This document shows positions 38,950 through 39,098 of a DNA stretch of 39,098 nucleotides, in pieces (position 1 is the first letter of the stretch; every line of letters starts with the position of its first letter). The stretch covers positions 1-39,098 of the forward strand of contig JAFTNJ010000040.1 of assembly GCA_017451915.1 (NCBI GenBank), given 5' to 3'. The notes beneath the pieces were generated by a model. That model was not told the DNA's origin. It saw only the letters and a program-made list of their open reading frames with translations, and made no database searches. Source of the stretch: Clostridia bacterium (GTDB lineage Bacteria; Bacillota; Clostridia; Oscillospirales; CAG-272). A program made the translations under genes and the position numbers.

Positions 38950-39098
38950 GAGGTCCTGTGTTGTGTTACAATAGAAGTGAGACTGAAAGTAAAAAAAGAA
39001 TAGAAAAAGTGATTGAGTTCTGTTAAAATAAAGTCACCACAACTCAAACCTAACAGAAAGGACTCAATCACTTCATGAAACATTATACCACAAATAAA
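38950..39098 (+). mobile_element. Probable left end of an insertion sequence (cut by window)
   Basis: AT-rich DNA unlike the surrounding genes. A long imperfect stem is formed by AAGTGATTGAGT (39007-39018) with ACTCAATCACTT (39062-39073), plus inner CTGTTA/TAACAG, directly before an ATG. Such stems in front of transposase genes often limit translation of transposase from outside transcripts. The left boundary is uncertain (about 38945-38960) and the family is not identified. Confidence 0.4.
39075..39098 (+). CDS. Start of a gene cut by the window, possibly a transposase
   Basis: Eight codons, MKHYTTNK, are visible. AAAGGA lies 12 bases before the ATG, partly inside the hairpin described for the mobile element. 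The product cannot be identified from so little; transposase is inferred from the structured AT-rich leader. Confidence 0.35.

Overview
The window looks like chromosomal DNA from an anaerobic, low-to-mid GC Bacillota of the class Clostridia, probably a gut commensal. Pointers are the single-chain GlyRS, YlbF/YmcA, DUF1292, DUF523 and YhaN/YhaO-type proteins, the 6S RNA, HemW, strong AGGAGG-type ribosome binding sites, consensus sigma-A promoters with 17-base spacers, and many glycoside-degrading enzymes without signal peptides. Nothing marks a prophage, plasmid or CRISPR locus. All calls come from reading the sequence; no database search was run.

Layout. 1-1.0 kb: the 3' end of a repeat-bearing surface-type protein, then a monocistronic tRNA-Arg(ACG). 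1.4-1.7 kb: a small membrane protein. 2.1-9.8 kb: a glycoside locus. A tight minus-strand operon (AraC regulator, AAA ATPase, GNAT, MFS transporter, GH2) diverges from a GH78 alpha-L-rhamnosidase gene, which suggests uptake of an intact rhamnose-containing glycoside and cytoplasmic hydrolysis. 10.0-11.3 kb: tRNA-Glu(CTC), a DUF523 protein, a 6S RNA on the minus strand, and a DUF1292 protein. 11.4-16.2 kb: a YhaO/YhaN (SbcD/SbcC-like) pair followed by hemW. 16.4-18.0 kb: two small membrane-protein genes with similar promoters. 18.1-19.5 kb: rpsT and cysK. 19.6-23.1 kb: tgt and a GH94 phosphorylase.

23.5-35.1 kb is a mismatch-repair/RNA-modification region: miaB, a YmcA/YlbF-family gene and mutS, then a GH36 alpha-galactosidase-like gene, a Nudix hydrolase, a nucleotidyltransferase and a GNAT, then mutL and a membrane protein. 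The order miaB-ymcA-mutS-mutL matches the Bacillus subtilis ymcB-ymcA-cotE-mutS-mutL cluster, with a four-gene cassette and a repeat element placed between mutS and mutL. 35.3-38.8 kb: a DUF6259-like glycosidase and glyS. The right edge cuts into what looks like the left end of an insertion sequence.

The most interesting non-gene content is intergenic. It includes a tandem array of five hairpins at about 21-base spacing whose stems differ but stay paired (33107-33213), four further families of dispersed palindromic repeats, an approximately 290-bp element with 20-base terminal inverted repeats, and a 21-base sequence that is identical upstream of the rpsT and tRNA-Glu promoters and recurs in diverged form at other promoters.
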